Shown here: positions 7,954 through 16,725 of the stretch, piece by piece | How positions within the stretch are numbered: position 1 is the first letter of the stretch | Layout: every line of letters begins with the position of its first letter | Assembly: GCA_031404235.1 (NCBI GenBank) | Contig: JANNHF010000143.1 | Coordinates: forward strand, 24,058-88,057 | Direction of reading: 5' to 3' | DNA length: 64,000 nucleotides | From: CF-39 sp031404235 | Lineage (GTDB): Bacteria > Chloroflexota > Limnocylindria > P2-11E | The notes under the pieces: model-generated | Seen by the model: only the letters and a program-made list of their open reading frames with translations | Told to the model about the DNA's origin: nothing | Database searches by the model: none | Translations under genes and position numbers: made by a program

Positions 7954-10596
7954 ATGATCGATCCGAACAAGCTCACCGAGAAATCGCAGGAAGCCATTGT
8001 CGGCGCGCAGCAGCGCGCGCGAGACAACGGGCATAGCCAGATCGATGTCGAGCACCTCGCCGCGGCGCTCATCGAGCAGCCAGGCGGGATCGTTCCGAGC
8101 GTGCTCACCGCCCTGGGCGTGCAGCCGGCGCAGGTGAGCAGTGCGCTGACCACCGAGCTCGAGCGCCAGCCGCACGTCTCCGGCAACGTTCAGGTCGGAG
8201 CGTCGCCGCGCCTGGGTCGCGTGTTGCAGCACGCGCAGAAGGAGGCTGAAGCCCTTGGCGACGAGTACGTCTCCACCGAACACCTCCTGCTGGCGATGAC
8301 CGGTGACAACGGCTACACGGGGCAGGCACTGAAGCGCCTCGGCGTCACGCACGAGCGCGTGTTGAGCTCGCTGAAGGACATCCGGGGGAACCAGCGCGTC
8401 ACCGACGCGAGCCCCGAGAACAAGTACCAGGTCCTCGAGAAGTACGGGCGTGACCTCACCGAGCTGGCTCGCAAGAACAAGATCGACCCGGTCATCGGCC
8501 GGGACGAAGAGATACGCCGCGTCATCCAAGTCTTGTCACGGCGCACCAAGAACAATCCGGTGCTGATCGGCGAGCCCGGCGTCGGCAAGACGGCGATCGT
8601 GGAGGGCCTTGCTCAGCGGATCGTTCGCGGCGACGTGCCCGAGGGCCTGAAGGACAAGCGCGTGTTCGCGCTGGACATCGGCTCGCTCCTCGCCGGAGCG
8701 AAGTACCGCGGCGAGTTCGAGGAGCGACTCAAGGCCGTACTGAAGGAGGTCGCCACCAGCGATGGCCAGATCATCCTGTTCATCGACGAGCTGCACACCG
8801 TCGTCGGGGCCGGCGCCGCCGAAGGCGCTGTCGACGCCGCGAACATGCTGAAGCCGATGCTCGCGCGCGGAGAGCTGCATGCGATCGGTGCCACGACGCT
8901 CGACGAGTACCGCAAGCACATCGAGAAGGACGCCGCGCTCGAGCGCCGCTTTCAGCCGGTCTACGTAGGGGAGCCCTCGGTCGAAGACACGATCTCGATC
9001 CTCCGTGGGCTGCGCGAGCGGTACGAGATCCATCACGGTGTCCGCATCCAGGACTCCGCCCTGGTCGCCGCCGCCACGCTTTCCGCGCGCTACATCCAGG
9101 ACCGGTTCTTGCCGGACAAGGCGATCGACCTCGTCGATGAGGCCGGCTCGAAGCTACGCATGGAGATCGACTCGATGCCGGCGGAGCTCGACGAGGTCGA
9201 GCGGACCATCCGCCGCCTCGAGATCGAGCGCGAAGCGCTCAAGAAGGAGACGGATCCCGCGAGCAAGGAGCGCCTCCAGAAGCTCGAGCGGGAGCTCGCG
9301 CAGGTGAAGGAGGACAGCGCCGGTCTGCGCGCGCGTTGGCAGCAGGAGAAAGCCGCGATCCAGGAGATCAGGACGCTGCGCGAACGCATCGAGGCCGTCA
9401 AGGCTGACATCGAGAGCGCGGAGCGCACCGGCGATTACGCGAAGGCTGCCGAGCTCAAGTACGGCACCGCGGCGAACATCGAGCGCGATATCGCTCAAGC
9501 CGAGAGGAAGCTCGCGGACGTGCAGAAGACCGGGAAGATGCTCACCGAAGAGGTCACGCCGGAAGACATTGCCGATGTGGTGGGCAAGTGGACCGGCATC
9601 CCGGTCTCCAAGCTGCTCGAGGGCGAGGTCTCGAAGCTCCTGAAAATGGAGCAGCAGCTGCACTCGCGCGTCGTCGGCCAGGACGAGGCGGTCACCGCCG
9701 TCGCGAACGCGGTCCGCCGCGCACGCGCTGGCATGCAGGACCCGAACCGTCCGCTCGGATCATTCCTCTTCCTCGGGCCGACCGGCGTGGGCAAGACGCT
9801 GCTCGCGAAGGCGCTCGCGGAGTTCCTCTTCGACGATGACAAGGCGATGGTCCGCCTCGATATGACCGAGTACATGGAGAAGCACACGGTCTCGCGGCTC
9901 ATCGGCGCGCCGCCGGGCTACGTCGGCTTCGAAGAAGGCGGCCAGCTCACCGAAGCTGTCCGCCGCCGCCCGTACGCCGTTCTGCTGCTCGACGAGATCG
10001 AAAAGGCGCATCCCGACGTGTTCAACGTCCTGCTGCAGATCCTGGATGACGGACGTCTCACGGACGGGCAGGGCCGCACGGTCAGCTTCAAGAACGTCGT
10101 GATCATCATGACCAGCAACGTCGGCTCGACATTCATCACCGAGCTCGCGGAACAGCCCGACCTCCTCCGCAAGCGTGTGATGGACGCCCTCCGCGGACAG
10201 TTCCGCCCCGAGTTCCTCAACCGCGTCGACGAGATCGTCATCTTCAAGAATCTCGTGATCGATCAGATCAAGGAGATCGTCGAGAAGGAGACGCTGATGC
10301 TCGCGAAGCGCCTTGCGGAGCGGAAGATCGCCCTCGAGCTAAGCGAGAACGCGAAGGCCTTCATCGCGAAAGAGGGCTGGGACCCTGTCTACGGCGCGCG
10401 CCCGATCAAACGCACCATCCAGCGCCTCGTCCTCGACCCGCTCGCGCAGAAGATGCTTTCCGGCGAATACAAGGAGGGCGACACCGTCGTCGTGGATGTG
10501 GAGAAGGGTAGGGTCGTCTTCTGGTCGCAGCAGTACGCCGCCGAGAAGGCCGAACAGCGCGAGAAGGACCCCGTCGGCGCGGGGAAGATGAACTAG
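7954..10596 (+). CDS. clpB: ClpB disaggregase
   Basis: The 880-residue protein has the complete ClpB layout. It has an N-terminal Clp repeat domain, NBD1 with Walker A GEPGVGKTA near residue 206, a long coiled-coil middle domain (about 400-530) and NBD2 with Walker A GPTGVGKTL near residue 608, ending in the C-terminal D2-small domain. The middle domain separates it from ClpC and ClpA. It works with Hsp70/DnaJ to rescue aggregated proteins after heat stress. It begins 43 bp after cbpA, consistent with one heat-shock transcription unit with hspR and lon. Confidence 0.98.
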   Translation: MIDPNKLTEKSQEAIVGAQQRARDNGHSQIDVEHLAAALIEQPGGIVPSVLTALGVQPAQVSSALTTELERQPHVSGNVQVGASPRLGRVLQHAQKEAEALGDEYVSTEHLLLAMTGDNGYTGQALKRLGVTHERVLSSLKDIRGNQRVTDASPENKYQVLEKYGRDLTELARKNKIDPVIGRDEEIRRVIQVLSRRTKNNPVLIGEPGVGKTAIVEGLAQRIVRGDVPEGLKDKRVFALDIGSLLAGAKYRGEFEERLKAVLKEVATSDGQIILFIDELHTVVGAGAAEGAVDAANMLKPMLARGELHAIGATTLDEYRKHIEKDAALERRFQPVYVGEPSVEDTISILRGLRERYEIHHGVRIQDSALVAAATLSARYIQDRFLPDKAIDLVDEAGSKLRMEIDSMPAELDEVERTIRRLEIEREALKKETDPASKERLQKLERELAQVKEDSAGLRARWQQEKAAIQEIRTLRERIEAVKADIESAERTGDYAKAAELKYGTAANIERDIAQAERKLADVQKTGKMLTEEVTPEDIADVVGKWTGIPVSKLLEGEVSKLLKMEQQLHSRVVGQDEAVTAVANAVRRARAGMQDPNRPLGSFLFLGPTGVGKTLLAKALAEFLFDDDKAMVRLDMTEYMEKHTVSRLIGAPPGYVGFEEGGQLTEAVRRRPYAVLLLDEIEKAHPDVFNVLLQILDDGRLTDGQGRTVSFKNVVIIMTSNVGSTFITELAEQPDLLRKRVMDALRGQFRPEFLNRVDEIVIFKNLVIDQIKEIVEKETLMLAKRLAERKIALELSENAKAFIAKEGWDPVYGARPIKRTIQRLVLDPLAQKMLSGEYKEGDTVVVDVEKGRVVFWSQQYAAEKAEQREKDPVGAGKMN

Positions 10597-10632
10597 CACC
10601 GTTCGCGACGAGGGCCCGTTTAGCCTAGGAGA

Positions 10633-11733
10633 ATGAGGGTCCTCGTCGTGTTGTTCCTGGTCCTGTGCGCCGCGTGCGACGCCATACCGGGACGTGTCTA
10701 CACGCTTACGGCCTCACCCACCACTGACCCTCTCGCCGTGAGCGTCGCGCCGGCGCCAAGCGCGACACCCACCGCCTCAGTCGCTCCAACTGCCACGGCT
10801 CGACCAACACCCACACCGACGCCGTCGCCGAAACCCATCGCCGAGATGCTCACGCAGATCGACCCCGCGAAGCTCGACGACCACCTGCGCGCCCTGACGT
10901 CATTCGTGTCGCGTCATCCGCTCCACCCCGGCCATGCGAAGGCCGTCGCATACCTGATGGAGCAGCTCTCCGCGATCCCGGGCGTGGTGGTCCAGGACGT
11001 CCCGACGTCGTACAACGGCGTCCGCCTCGACAACATCTTCGCGACGATCAACCCGCTCGCAGGCAGCGGGGCGGAGGGCTTCCTCGGCGGCGCGGGCATG
11101 ATCAGCGCCCACTTCGACTCGACTGCGAACCGCACGCCGGGGTGGCGCCCCGCGCTGGATCCCGCCCCCGGCGCCGACGACAACGCGACCGGCACCGCGG
11201 CGCTGCTCGAGTACGCGCGGATCCTGGCCGCGGACCGCGCGTCGCTGCGCATGCCCATCGTCCTCGCGTTCTTCGACGGTGAGGAGTATTTCTTCAAGGG
11301 CAGCCTCGCGTATCTGCAGTCGCTCCCGCCGCCGAATCCGTACCGTTGGGTGATCAACATCGACATGGTCGGATTCAATCCGCTCGCAGACCGGCTCGAC
11401 CTCGTGTACTACACGCCGAACTCCGCGTCGCTGCGGGACCGTGTGAGGGACGCGAACCAGCGCTATGCGATCGGCGTCTCGCCGCTGGTCGAGCAGCTCG
11501 CGACCAGCGACGCCTTCATCCTCGACGCAGCGCCGTTCGGTCTCATCGGCGGCGTACCGTCGGTCGCGCTCGTTCAGCGCTACGGCGAGATCGACCGCAC
11601 GTTCCCCGGGAACTTCACCTTCCACACGGTGGATGACACGCCAGACAAGATCACGAACAAGCGGCTTTGGCTCAAGGCCGCGAAGCTGACGCTCGCGACG
11701 GCGCTCGAGCTCGCGCGCGGAGCCCAGCTCTGA
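10633..11733 (+). CDS. secreted M28-family metallopeptidase
   Basis: The 366-residue protein has an N-terminal hydrophobic signal (MRVLVVLFLVLCAACDA) with a possible weak lipobox. A Pro/Thr/Ala-rich linker of about 50 residues follows, then an M28 zinc-aminopeptidase domain. Metal-ligand motifs are visible: SAHFDST, PGADDNATGTAALLE and FFDGEEYF. It probably hydrolyses peptides outside the membrane. A TAGCCT box ends 6 nt before the ATG, while the AGGAGA between them is too close to serve as a good ribosome-binding site, so the message may be leaderless. Confidence 0.85.
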   Translation: MRVLVVLFLVLCAACDAIPGRVYTLTASPTTDPLAVSVAPAPSATPTASVAPTATARPTPTPTPSPKPIAEMLTQIDPAKLDDHLRALTSFVSRHPLHPGHAKAVAYLMEQLSAIPGVVVQDVPTSYNGVRLDNIFATINPLAGSGAEGFLGGAGMISAHFDSTANRTPGWRPALDPAPGADDNATGTAALLEYARILAADRASLRMPIVLAFFDGEEYFFKGSLAYLQSLPPPNPYRWVINIDMVGFNPLADRLDLVYYTPNSASLRDRVRDANQRYAIGVSPLVEQLATSDAFILDAAPFGLIGGVPSVALVQRYGEIDRTFPGNFTFHTVDDTPDKITNKRLWLKAAKLTLATALELARGAQL

Positions 11734-12050
11734 CCCGACGGATCAGCCGCCGCGCCCAGCTCGCGATATTCGCGGGGCTCGCGGCGATCTTCGTGATCGC
11801 CTTTCTCTACCTGCGGCCGCCCGATGGCACGCTCAGCGACACGGAGTACGTCGCTATGGCGAAGAGCACGGCGCAGGGACAGCTCTACTTCAAGAAGTAC
11901 GACGCGCCGTGTCAGGTCATCCGTGTGTGGACGGTCCAGGTGAACTGCGACATCGTTCCGGCGGGCGCGCGTTCGACGGAGAAGTTCCGCGTCCACATCG
12001 ATCCGCGCACGAACAAGGTCATCGAGGTCGAGGCGCAGTTCACGCCCTGA
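11730..12050 (+). CDS. small membrane-anchored protein, unknown function
   Basis: The probable start is CTG at 11730, whose TG overlaps the TGA stop of the M28 gene (CTGA). It gives MTRRISRRAQLAIFAGLAA, a basic N-terminus before one membrane segment. The only orthodox alternative is TTG at 11667 inside the peptidase gene, which would add a hydrophilic, unlikely extension. The 106-residue product then has an exported domain with two cysteines (APCQVIRVW, VNCDIVPAG) and a C-terminal FRVHIDPRTNKVIEVEAQF. I do not recognise a family. Translational coupling to the peptidase suggests a related envelope function. Confidence 0.6.
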   Translation: MTRRISRRAQLAIFAGLAAIFVIAFLYLRPPDGTLSDTEYVAMAKSTAQGQLYFKKYDAPCQVIRVWTVQVNCDIVPAGARSTEKFRVHIDPRTNKVIEVEAQFTP

Positions 12051-12561
12051 TGCTCTCGGCGCAGTAGATGCGTCCGAGGAAGCGACTCGGGACGCTCGCG
12101 AGCTTCCGGGTGCCGCTGAAGCCGTTCGCGTCGGCGAGCGACCGCCAGGTCTCGAACGACAGCGGGTGGGGGACCCAGTGGTTCCCCTTGTCGGCGTCGT
12201 ACTCGACGAGCAGCAGCCGTGCCGATGGCCTCAGCATGTGGTGGACGAGCGTGAGCACCTGAGCCTTGTCCTTCACGAAGTGGAGCGAGTTCGCCATCAC
12301 GATGCCGTCGAGTGAGGCGAGCTCCATCGGCTTCGTGAAGTCCGCAGTGAGGGTCTGGACCGTGGCGCCGCCCGGATGAAGAGCGCGCTCGAGCTCACGC
12401 AGTGCGGCGCGGTCGCGATCGACCGCGATCACTTCGCCTTCCGTGCCGATGAGCTCCGCGAGAGCGAGCGTGAAAGCTCCGGTCCCGGCGCCGAGGTCGG
12501 CCCAAGCACCGCCCGGAGTCACGCCGCCCTTCAGGAGGCGAACGTGGTCCGCGTGATCCAC
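12040..12561 (-). CDS. class I SAM-dependent methyltransferase
   Basis: Start chosen as GTG at 12561, which overlaps the TAG stop of dtd by one base (TAGTG), a typical coupling arrangement. A TTG at 12594 is possible but would lie inside dtd. The 173-residue product has motif I WADLGAGTGAFTLALAE, an acidic post-I residue (IAVDRDRAAL), motif II/III around LTADF and DGIVMANSLHFVKD, and a C-terminal LLVEYDAD. The substrate cannot be told from sequence. It overlaps the upstream convergent gene by 11 bp at the stop codons. Confidence 0.82.
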   Translation of the reverse strand: MDHADHVRLLKGGVTPGGAWADLGAGTGAFTLALAELIGTEGEVIAVDRDRAALRELERALHPGGATVQTLTADFTKPMELASLDGIVMANSLHFVKDKAQVLTLVHHMLRPSARLLLVEYDADKGNHWVPHPLSFETWRSLADANGFSGTRKLASVPSRFLGRIYCAESIRA

Positions 12562-13034
12562 TAGGTCTTGCGCCCGAGGTCTGCCTGCGCCCAACCGTCG
12601 GTCGACAGCAGCAGCGTGACCGGCCCGTCGGCCTCGAGCACGATCCGCATGTCGGCGCCGAACCTTCCCTGCGCGACGTCGGTGCCCGCGCCCCGCAGCA
12701 CGCCGCAGAAGCCTTCGAAGAGCCTCCGGCCGACCTCGGGCGGCGCCGCGGCGCTGAAGTCAGGACGCCGCCCATGGCGCACGTCGCCGTACAGGGTGAA
12801 CTGGGGGATGACGAGCACGCTCCCGCCCGCGTCCTTCAGGGTGCGATCCAGGCGGCCGCGAACGTCGTCGAAGATGCGAAGGGAGAGGAGCTTGGCGGCG
12901 ATCCGTTCGCCGTCCTCGGGGCGGTCGTCTCCCGCGACACCGAGCAGCACCGCGAGGCCCGGGCCGATCGTGGCGATGGTCTCATCCGCGACGTGGACGG
13001 AGACGGAGCGCACCCGCTGAACGACCGCGCGCAC
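12561..13034 (-). CDS. dtd: D-aminoacyl-tRNA deacylase
   Basis: The 157-residue protein matches Dtd in length and motifs: MRAVVQRVRSVSV at the start, GVAGDDRPEDGERIAAKLL, the (S/P)QFTLYGDV segment and the C-terminal EADGPVTLLLST carrying the cross-subunit GP dipeptide. The usual serine before QFTL is a proline here, a mild departure. The enzyme removes D-amino acids (and glycine from tRNA-Ala) mischarged on tRNA. It has a GTG start and is coupled to the methyltransferase downstream. Confidence 0.93.
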   Translation of the reverse strand: MRAVVQRVRSVSVHVADETIATIGPGLAVLLGVAGDDRPEDGERIAAKLLSLRIFDDVRGRLDRTLKDAGGSVLVIPQFTLYGDVRHGRRPDFSAAAPPEVGRRLFEGFCGVLRGAGTDVAQGRFGADMRIVLEADGPVTLLLSTDGWAQADLGRKT

Positions 13035-13051
13035 CTCTCGCGAGCCTGTCT

Positions 13052-13258
13052 CTAGTCCAGCATCCAGGGGTTGTCCCCGCGAACGACGGACTCGACCTCG
13101 CTCGCGGAAAGATGCCCGGGCGCGAACACCGTCATGCTCTTTTCCAGCGGCAGCCGCGTGACATACGTGACCTTGCCGAAGCGGTAGCCGTGCTGGAACA
13201 GGAACGGCTTTCCCTCGATGTCGAGGCGTTGGCGGCGATCGGTGGATGTAGCGGGCAC
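13052..13258 (-). CDS. hypothetical 68-residue protein
   Basis: A GTG at 13258 opens a 68-residue reading frame ending NPWMLD. It contains LDIEGKPFLFQHGYRFGKVTYVTRLPLEKSMTVF and has no signal peptide or membrane segment. The regular composition and the 17-bp distance to dtd on the same strand suggest a real gene. I do not recognise the family. The start could also lie upstream, but that would extend into the neighbouring small peptide gene. Confidence 0.5.
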   Translation of the reverse strand: MPATSTDRRQRLDIEGKPFLFQHGYRFGKVTYVTRLPLEKSMTVFAPGHLSASEVESVVRGDNPWMLD

Positions 13259-13299
13259 GTCGCCAGTATGGAGAACGGCCCGCCGGTCCGCCGCTGGCG

Positions 13300-13479
13300 C
13301 TACTCGGACAGCGGCCAGAACCACGGCAGGATCGGCGCGATGTTGGGGAGCCCGGGGTCGTACGGCACGCTGTCGGCCCCGGCGCCGCCAGCGTTCGCAG
13401 ACGCCACGTCCGCGGTCATTACGACGAGCAACGCGGCGAGAACGGCCGCGCGCAGGAGTCGCGTGCGAAGTGGTTTCAC
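13300..13479 (-). CDS. 59-residue secreted peptide, candidate signal pro-peptide
   Basis: A GTG at 13479 is preceded by a good ribosome-binding site, AGGGGAGA, six bases upstream. The peptide begins MKPLRTRLLRAAVLAALLVV, a classic basic-plus-hydrophobic signal sequence, with a likely signal-peptidase site after ADVASA. A short mature part of about 30 residues ends in PILPWFWPLSE. It is divergent from the XRE-TPR regulator at 13628, with 148 bp between them. The arrangement resembles Rgg/SHP pairs, where the peptide gene is divergent from its receptor. It could instead be a minor secreted protein of other use. Confidence 0.6.
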   Translation of the reverse strand: MKPLRTRLLRAAVLAALLVVMTADVASANAGGAGADSVPYDPGLPNIAPILPWFWPLSE

Positions 13480-13501
13480 CTCTGTCTCCCCTCGTTCCCC
13501 T

Positions 13502-13537
13502 CCCCCGTTCGGCGGATGCGCCGCCTGCGGGGGGTTG
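13502..13537 (-). promoter_or_regulatory. stem-loop in the leader of the 59-residue peptide gene
   Basis: On the minus strand a C-run pairs with a G-run and encloses the inner stem GGCGG-CGCAT-CCGCC. It lies between the predicted promoter and the ribosome-binding site of the peptide gene. It could tune translation or mRNA stability. The only basis is visible base pairing. Confidence 0.4.
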
Positions 13538-13551
13538 GCTATCGTCGGGCG

Positions 13552-13581
13552 AGTCTACGAACGCTGAACTTGGCGGCGCAA
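13552..13581 (-). promoter_or_regulatory. candidate promoter of the 59-residue peptide gene
   Basis: Reading the minus strand, TTGCGC (13581-13576) is followed after 18 bp by TAGACT (13557-13552). Transcription would start near 13545, giving a leader of about 65 nt with a stem-loop and a good ribosome-binding site before the GTG. It lies in the 148-bp spacer shared with the divergent XRE-TPR regulator, well placed for control by that protein. Confidence 0.45.
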
Positions 13582-13627
13582 GGTGAAACAGTCCGCCTGG
13601 CTGTCAGTTCGGTGACATTGGAGCGAT

Positions 13628-14938
13628 GTGACGACTACCGACACGCTGGCGAAACCGAACGGAGCGAATGGACTCGGGGCCCGCGTGCGTGAAGCGCGAC
13701 GCGAACGAGGCATGAGTCAGGCTCAGCTCGCGGGCGACGAACTCACCAAGGGCTTCATCAGTCAGGTCGAGTCCGGCCTCGTCCGCCCCTCCGTCCGTTC
13801 CCTTCAGATCCTCGCGGCGCGCCTTAGCAAGAGTCTCGACTACTTCCTCGGCGACGAACCGCTTGCGACGTCGAAGCGGCTCGTTTTCCACCGTTTGGCC
13901 GCGGAGGCCGCGGCGGAGCGGCGGGATTGGACCGTCGTTCGCGACGAGGTGACGGCGGCACTTGCCGCCAAGCCCGAGAAACGCGAGCGCGCGGCGCTGC
14001 TGCGCTTCCTGGCGCAGGCGGAGATGAACACCGGTAATCGTGAGGTTGCCTTCGACCGTATCGGCGAGGCGCTGTCCCTGATCGACGCGGCCACCGACGC
14101 GGGCGAGGTCGCCCACCTTCTGCACCTGCGCGGCATCGCCTACGGCCAGATCGGCCAGTACGTGGCCGCGGCCGAGGCGCTGGAATCGGCGCGGGATGCC
14201 ATGGAGCGCCACGAGGTCAGCGACCCGCGTCTGCGCGCACGCATCCTCGTCGCGCTGGGGACGGCATACCGCCGTTTGAACCGCTCTGCCAAGGCCATGC
14301 AGACATACGTCTCGGCCCTGGATCTCGCGAGCGGGATCGACGAGCTGCGCCTTGCGGCGCAGGGCTACATGGGCGTTGCGGTGTCGCTCTACGACGCTGG
14401 CGAGCTGGACGGCGCGATCGCGAACTATCGCCGTGCGCTCGATCTCTTCACGCGCGTCGAGGACACGACGTTCCAACTGCAGGTGCTCCACTCGCTGTCG
14501 TCGATCCACTTCGAGATGGGCAAGACCGACGAGGCGCGCGAGCTGGCCCAGCGTGGTGCGGCCACGGCACGCATGGTCCACGACGAGGGCATGGTCGTCG
14601 TCGCGGAGCTCGTGCTCGCGCGTATCGCGCTCACCAGCGGCGATGCCGAGCAGGCGCTGAACATCGCGCGGCACGCCGAGAAGATCCTCACCGATCAGCC
14701 CGTGCAGCGCGCCGACGCGCTGCGCGTCATCGGCGCCGCACAGGACGCCCTCAAGTCGTTCACCGCGAGCGACCGCGCTTATCGGAAGGCCATCGAGCTT
14801 CTCGTGGAGGTCGGTGACCACCCGAACCTCTCGACGTTCGCCGCTGAGTACGCGATGAAGCTTCGCGCGCGCGGCGAGACCGATCAGGCGTTCCGCTACC
14901 TCGAGCTCGCGCGAACACCGGTGACAAACCGGACCTAG
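13628..14938 (+). CDS. XRE-family regulator with TPR repeats (candidate RRNPP-type peptide receptor)
   Basis: The 436-residue protein has an N-terminal XRE helix-turn-helix (VREARRERGMSQAQLA, FISQVESGLVRPSVRSLQIL, residues about 15-75). The rest is helical TPR repeats (for example RGIAYGQIGQYVAAAEALES, GVAVSLYDAGELDGAIANYR, YRKAIELLVEVGDHPN). This is the architecture of RRNPP regulators (PlcR, Rgg, AimR), whose TPR grooves bind short exported peptides. The GTG start follows GGAG by four bases. A short secreted-peptide gene is divergent from it. Without a peptide partner, the fold would also fit a generic XRE-TPR regulator. Confidence 0.85.
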   Translation: MTTTDTLAKPNGANGLGARVREARRERGMSQAQLAGDELTKGFISQVESGLVRPSVRSLQILAARLSKSLDYFLGDEPLATSKRLVFHRLAAEAAAERRDWTVVRDEVTAALAAKPEKRERAALLRFLAQAEMNTGNREVAFDRIGEALSLIDAATDAGEVAHLLHLRGIAYGQIGQYVAAAEALESARDAMERHEVSDPRLRARILVALGTAYRRLNRSAKAMQTYVSALDLASGIDELRLAAQGYMGVAVSLYDAGELDGAIANYRRALDLFTRVEDTTFQLQVLHSLSSIHFEMGKTDEARELAQRGAATARMVHDEGMVVVAELVLARIALTSGDAEQALNIARHAEKILTDQPVQRADALRVIGAAQDALKSFTASDRAYRKAIELLVEVGDHPNLSTFAAEYAMKLRARGETDQAFRYLELARTPVTNRT

Positions 14939-14973
14939 CGCGAGCTCCTCCCGCCCTCGCGTACCATCGCCTC

Positions 14974-16725
14974 GTGCCCCGCGATGCCGTCACGTACGAC
15001 AACGAAGGCGTCGCCGCGGTCCTTGATGAGATCGGCGATCTCCTTGAGCTGAAGGGCGAGAACGTCTTCCGCGCCGTCACGTATCGCGCGGTCGCGCGCG
15101 CCATCCGAGATCTGCGCGAGCCCATCGCGACGCTGGTCGAGCAGGATCGCCTCGCCGAGATCCCCAAGGTGGGTCCGTCGGTGCGCGACGCGATCACGCA
15201 GCTCGTGAGCACGGGCACTTCGCTGCGCCACGAGGAGCTGAAGGCCGCGGTGCCGTCCGGACTCATCACGCTCCTGCGCGTGCCGGGCGTCGGGCCGGCG
15301 ACGGCCCGGATCATCTACGACAACCTGAAGATCACGACCGTCGACGAGCTGGAGGAGGCGGCGAAAGCCCATCGCCTGCGTGAGCTCCCGAAGATCCAGG
15401 CGAAGACCGAGGAGAACATCCTGAGGTCGATCGCGTCGCTGAAACAGCGCACCGGCCGGAACCTCGTCCATCACGCGCGGGCCGCGGCGACGTCGATGGT
15501 GGACTGGCTGCGGCAGGAGACCGGGACCCGGGCGGTCGGGGTCGCGGGAAGTCTGCGTCGCTACCGGGAGACGATCGGCGACGTCGATCTCCTCGTCGCC
15601 TCCGTCGCGGCCGCACCGATCATGGACGCGTTCGTCCGGGCGCCTTCGGTCGAGCGCGTGCTGGCACACGGCGAGACGAAGACCTCGGTCATCGTCGCGC
15701 GTGGGCTGCAGATCGACCTCCGCGTCGTCCCGCCCGAGTCGTGGGGCGCCGCGCTCCTCTATTTCACGGGCTCGAAGGAGCACAACGTGCGGCTGCGTGG
15801 CCACGCGCTGAAGAAGAAGCTGCTGCTCAACGAATACGGCCTCTATCGGGTCGGCGCCGAGGCGCGCGGCCAGGAGATCGCGTCACGGACCGAGGAGGAC
15901 ATCTACGCCGCGCTCGGCATGGACTGGATCGCGCCGGAGCTACGCGAGGACCACGGCGAGATCGACGCTGCGATCGCGCACGCCCTGCCGACGCTCGTGA
16001 CGCTTCCAGAGATGCGCGGCGACCTCCATACCCACACGAACTGGACCGACGGTCGCGACACGCTGGCCGACATGGCACGTCGCGCGCGCGACAAGGGCTA
16101 CGCGTATTACGCCGTCACCGACCACTCGCCGGGTCTCGGTATGACGAACGGCCTGGGCGCGGAGCGCATCACCGCACGCGTCGAGGAGGCGCGGCGGCTC
16201 AACCTGGAGCTCGCGCCGTTCAGGATCCTCGTCGGCACCGAAGTGGACATCCGCGCGAACGGAGCGCTCGACTACCCCGACGACATGCTGGCGCGCTTCG
16301 ACATCGTCAGCGCGTCGGTGCACTCGGCGTTCGGCCAGACGCGCGAGATCATGACCGAGCGCGTGCTCACCGCGATGCGGCATCCCTTGGTCACCGCGAT
16401 CTCACACCCGACAGGGAGGCTGCTCGAACGGCGCGATCCGCATGCGCTCGACCTCCAGGCGCTCATCGACGCCGCCGCGGAGACGGGCACGTGGATCGAG
16501 ATCAACGGCGGACCCGAACGGCTCGACTTGCCGGATACCTGGGTCCGTAAGGCCCTCGACAAGGGCGTCACGCTCGTCGCGAACTCCGACGCGCATTCGA
16601 TCGAGGAGCTCGACTGGATGGAATACGCCGTCGCGAACGCGCGCCGTGGCTGGACGCCGCGCGGAGCGCTCGCGAACACTTCGGAGCTGGACGAGATGCT
16701 CACGAGGCGCAAGCGCCGCGGATGA
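14974..16725 (+). CDS. polX: PolX-type DNA polymerase/3'-5' exonuclease
   Basis: The 583-residue protein has the bacterial PolX layout: helix-hairpin-helix repeats (IPKVGPSVRDAI, VPGVGPATARIIYD), a family X nucleotidyltransferase core (VAGSLRRYRETIGDVDLLVA, with the catalytic aspartates in GDVDLL) and a C-terminal PHP domain. The PHP metal motifs DLHTHTNWTDG, VTDHS, SVHSAF, ISHPTGR and NSDAHS are all intact, so proofreading or AP-endonuclease activity is likely. It acts in base-excision and gap repair. A TACCAT box ends six bases before the GTG start. It is coupled (ATGA) to the acylphosphatase. Confidence 0.95.
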   Translation: MPRDAVTYDNEGVAAVLDEIGDLLELKGENVFRAVTYRAVARAIRDLREPIATLVEQDRLAEIPKVGPSVRDAITQLVSTGTSLRHEELKAAVPSGLITLLRVPGVGPATARIIYDNLKITTVDELEEAAKAHRLRELPKIQAKTEENILRSIASLKQRTGRNLVHHARAAATSMVDWLRQETGTRAVGVAGSLRRYRETIGDVDLLVASVAAAPIMDAFVRAPSVERVLAHGETKTSVIVARGLQIDLRVVPPESWGAALLYFTGSKEHNVRLRGHALKKKLLLNEYGLYRVGAEARGQEIASRTEEDIYAALGMDWIAPELREDHGEIDAAIAHALPTLVTLPEMRGDLHTHTNWTDGRDTLADMARRARDKGYAYYAVTDHSPGLGMTNGLGAERITARVEEARRLNLELAPFRILVGTEVDIRANGALDYPDDMLARFDIVSASVHSAFGQTREIMTERVLTAMRHPLVTAISHPTGRLLERRDPHALDLQALIDAAAETGTWIEINGGPERLDLPDTWVRKALDKGVTLVANSDAHSIEELDWMEYAVANARRGWTPRGALANTSELDEMLTRRKRRG

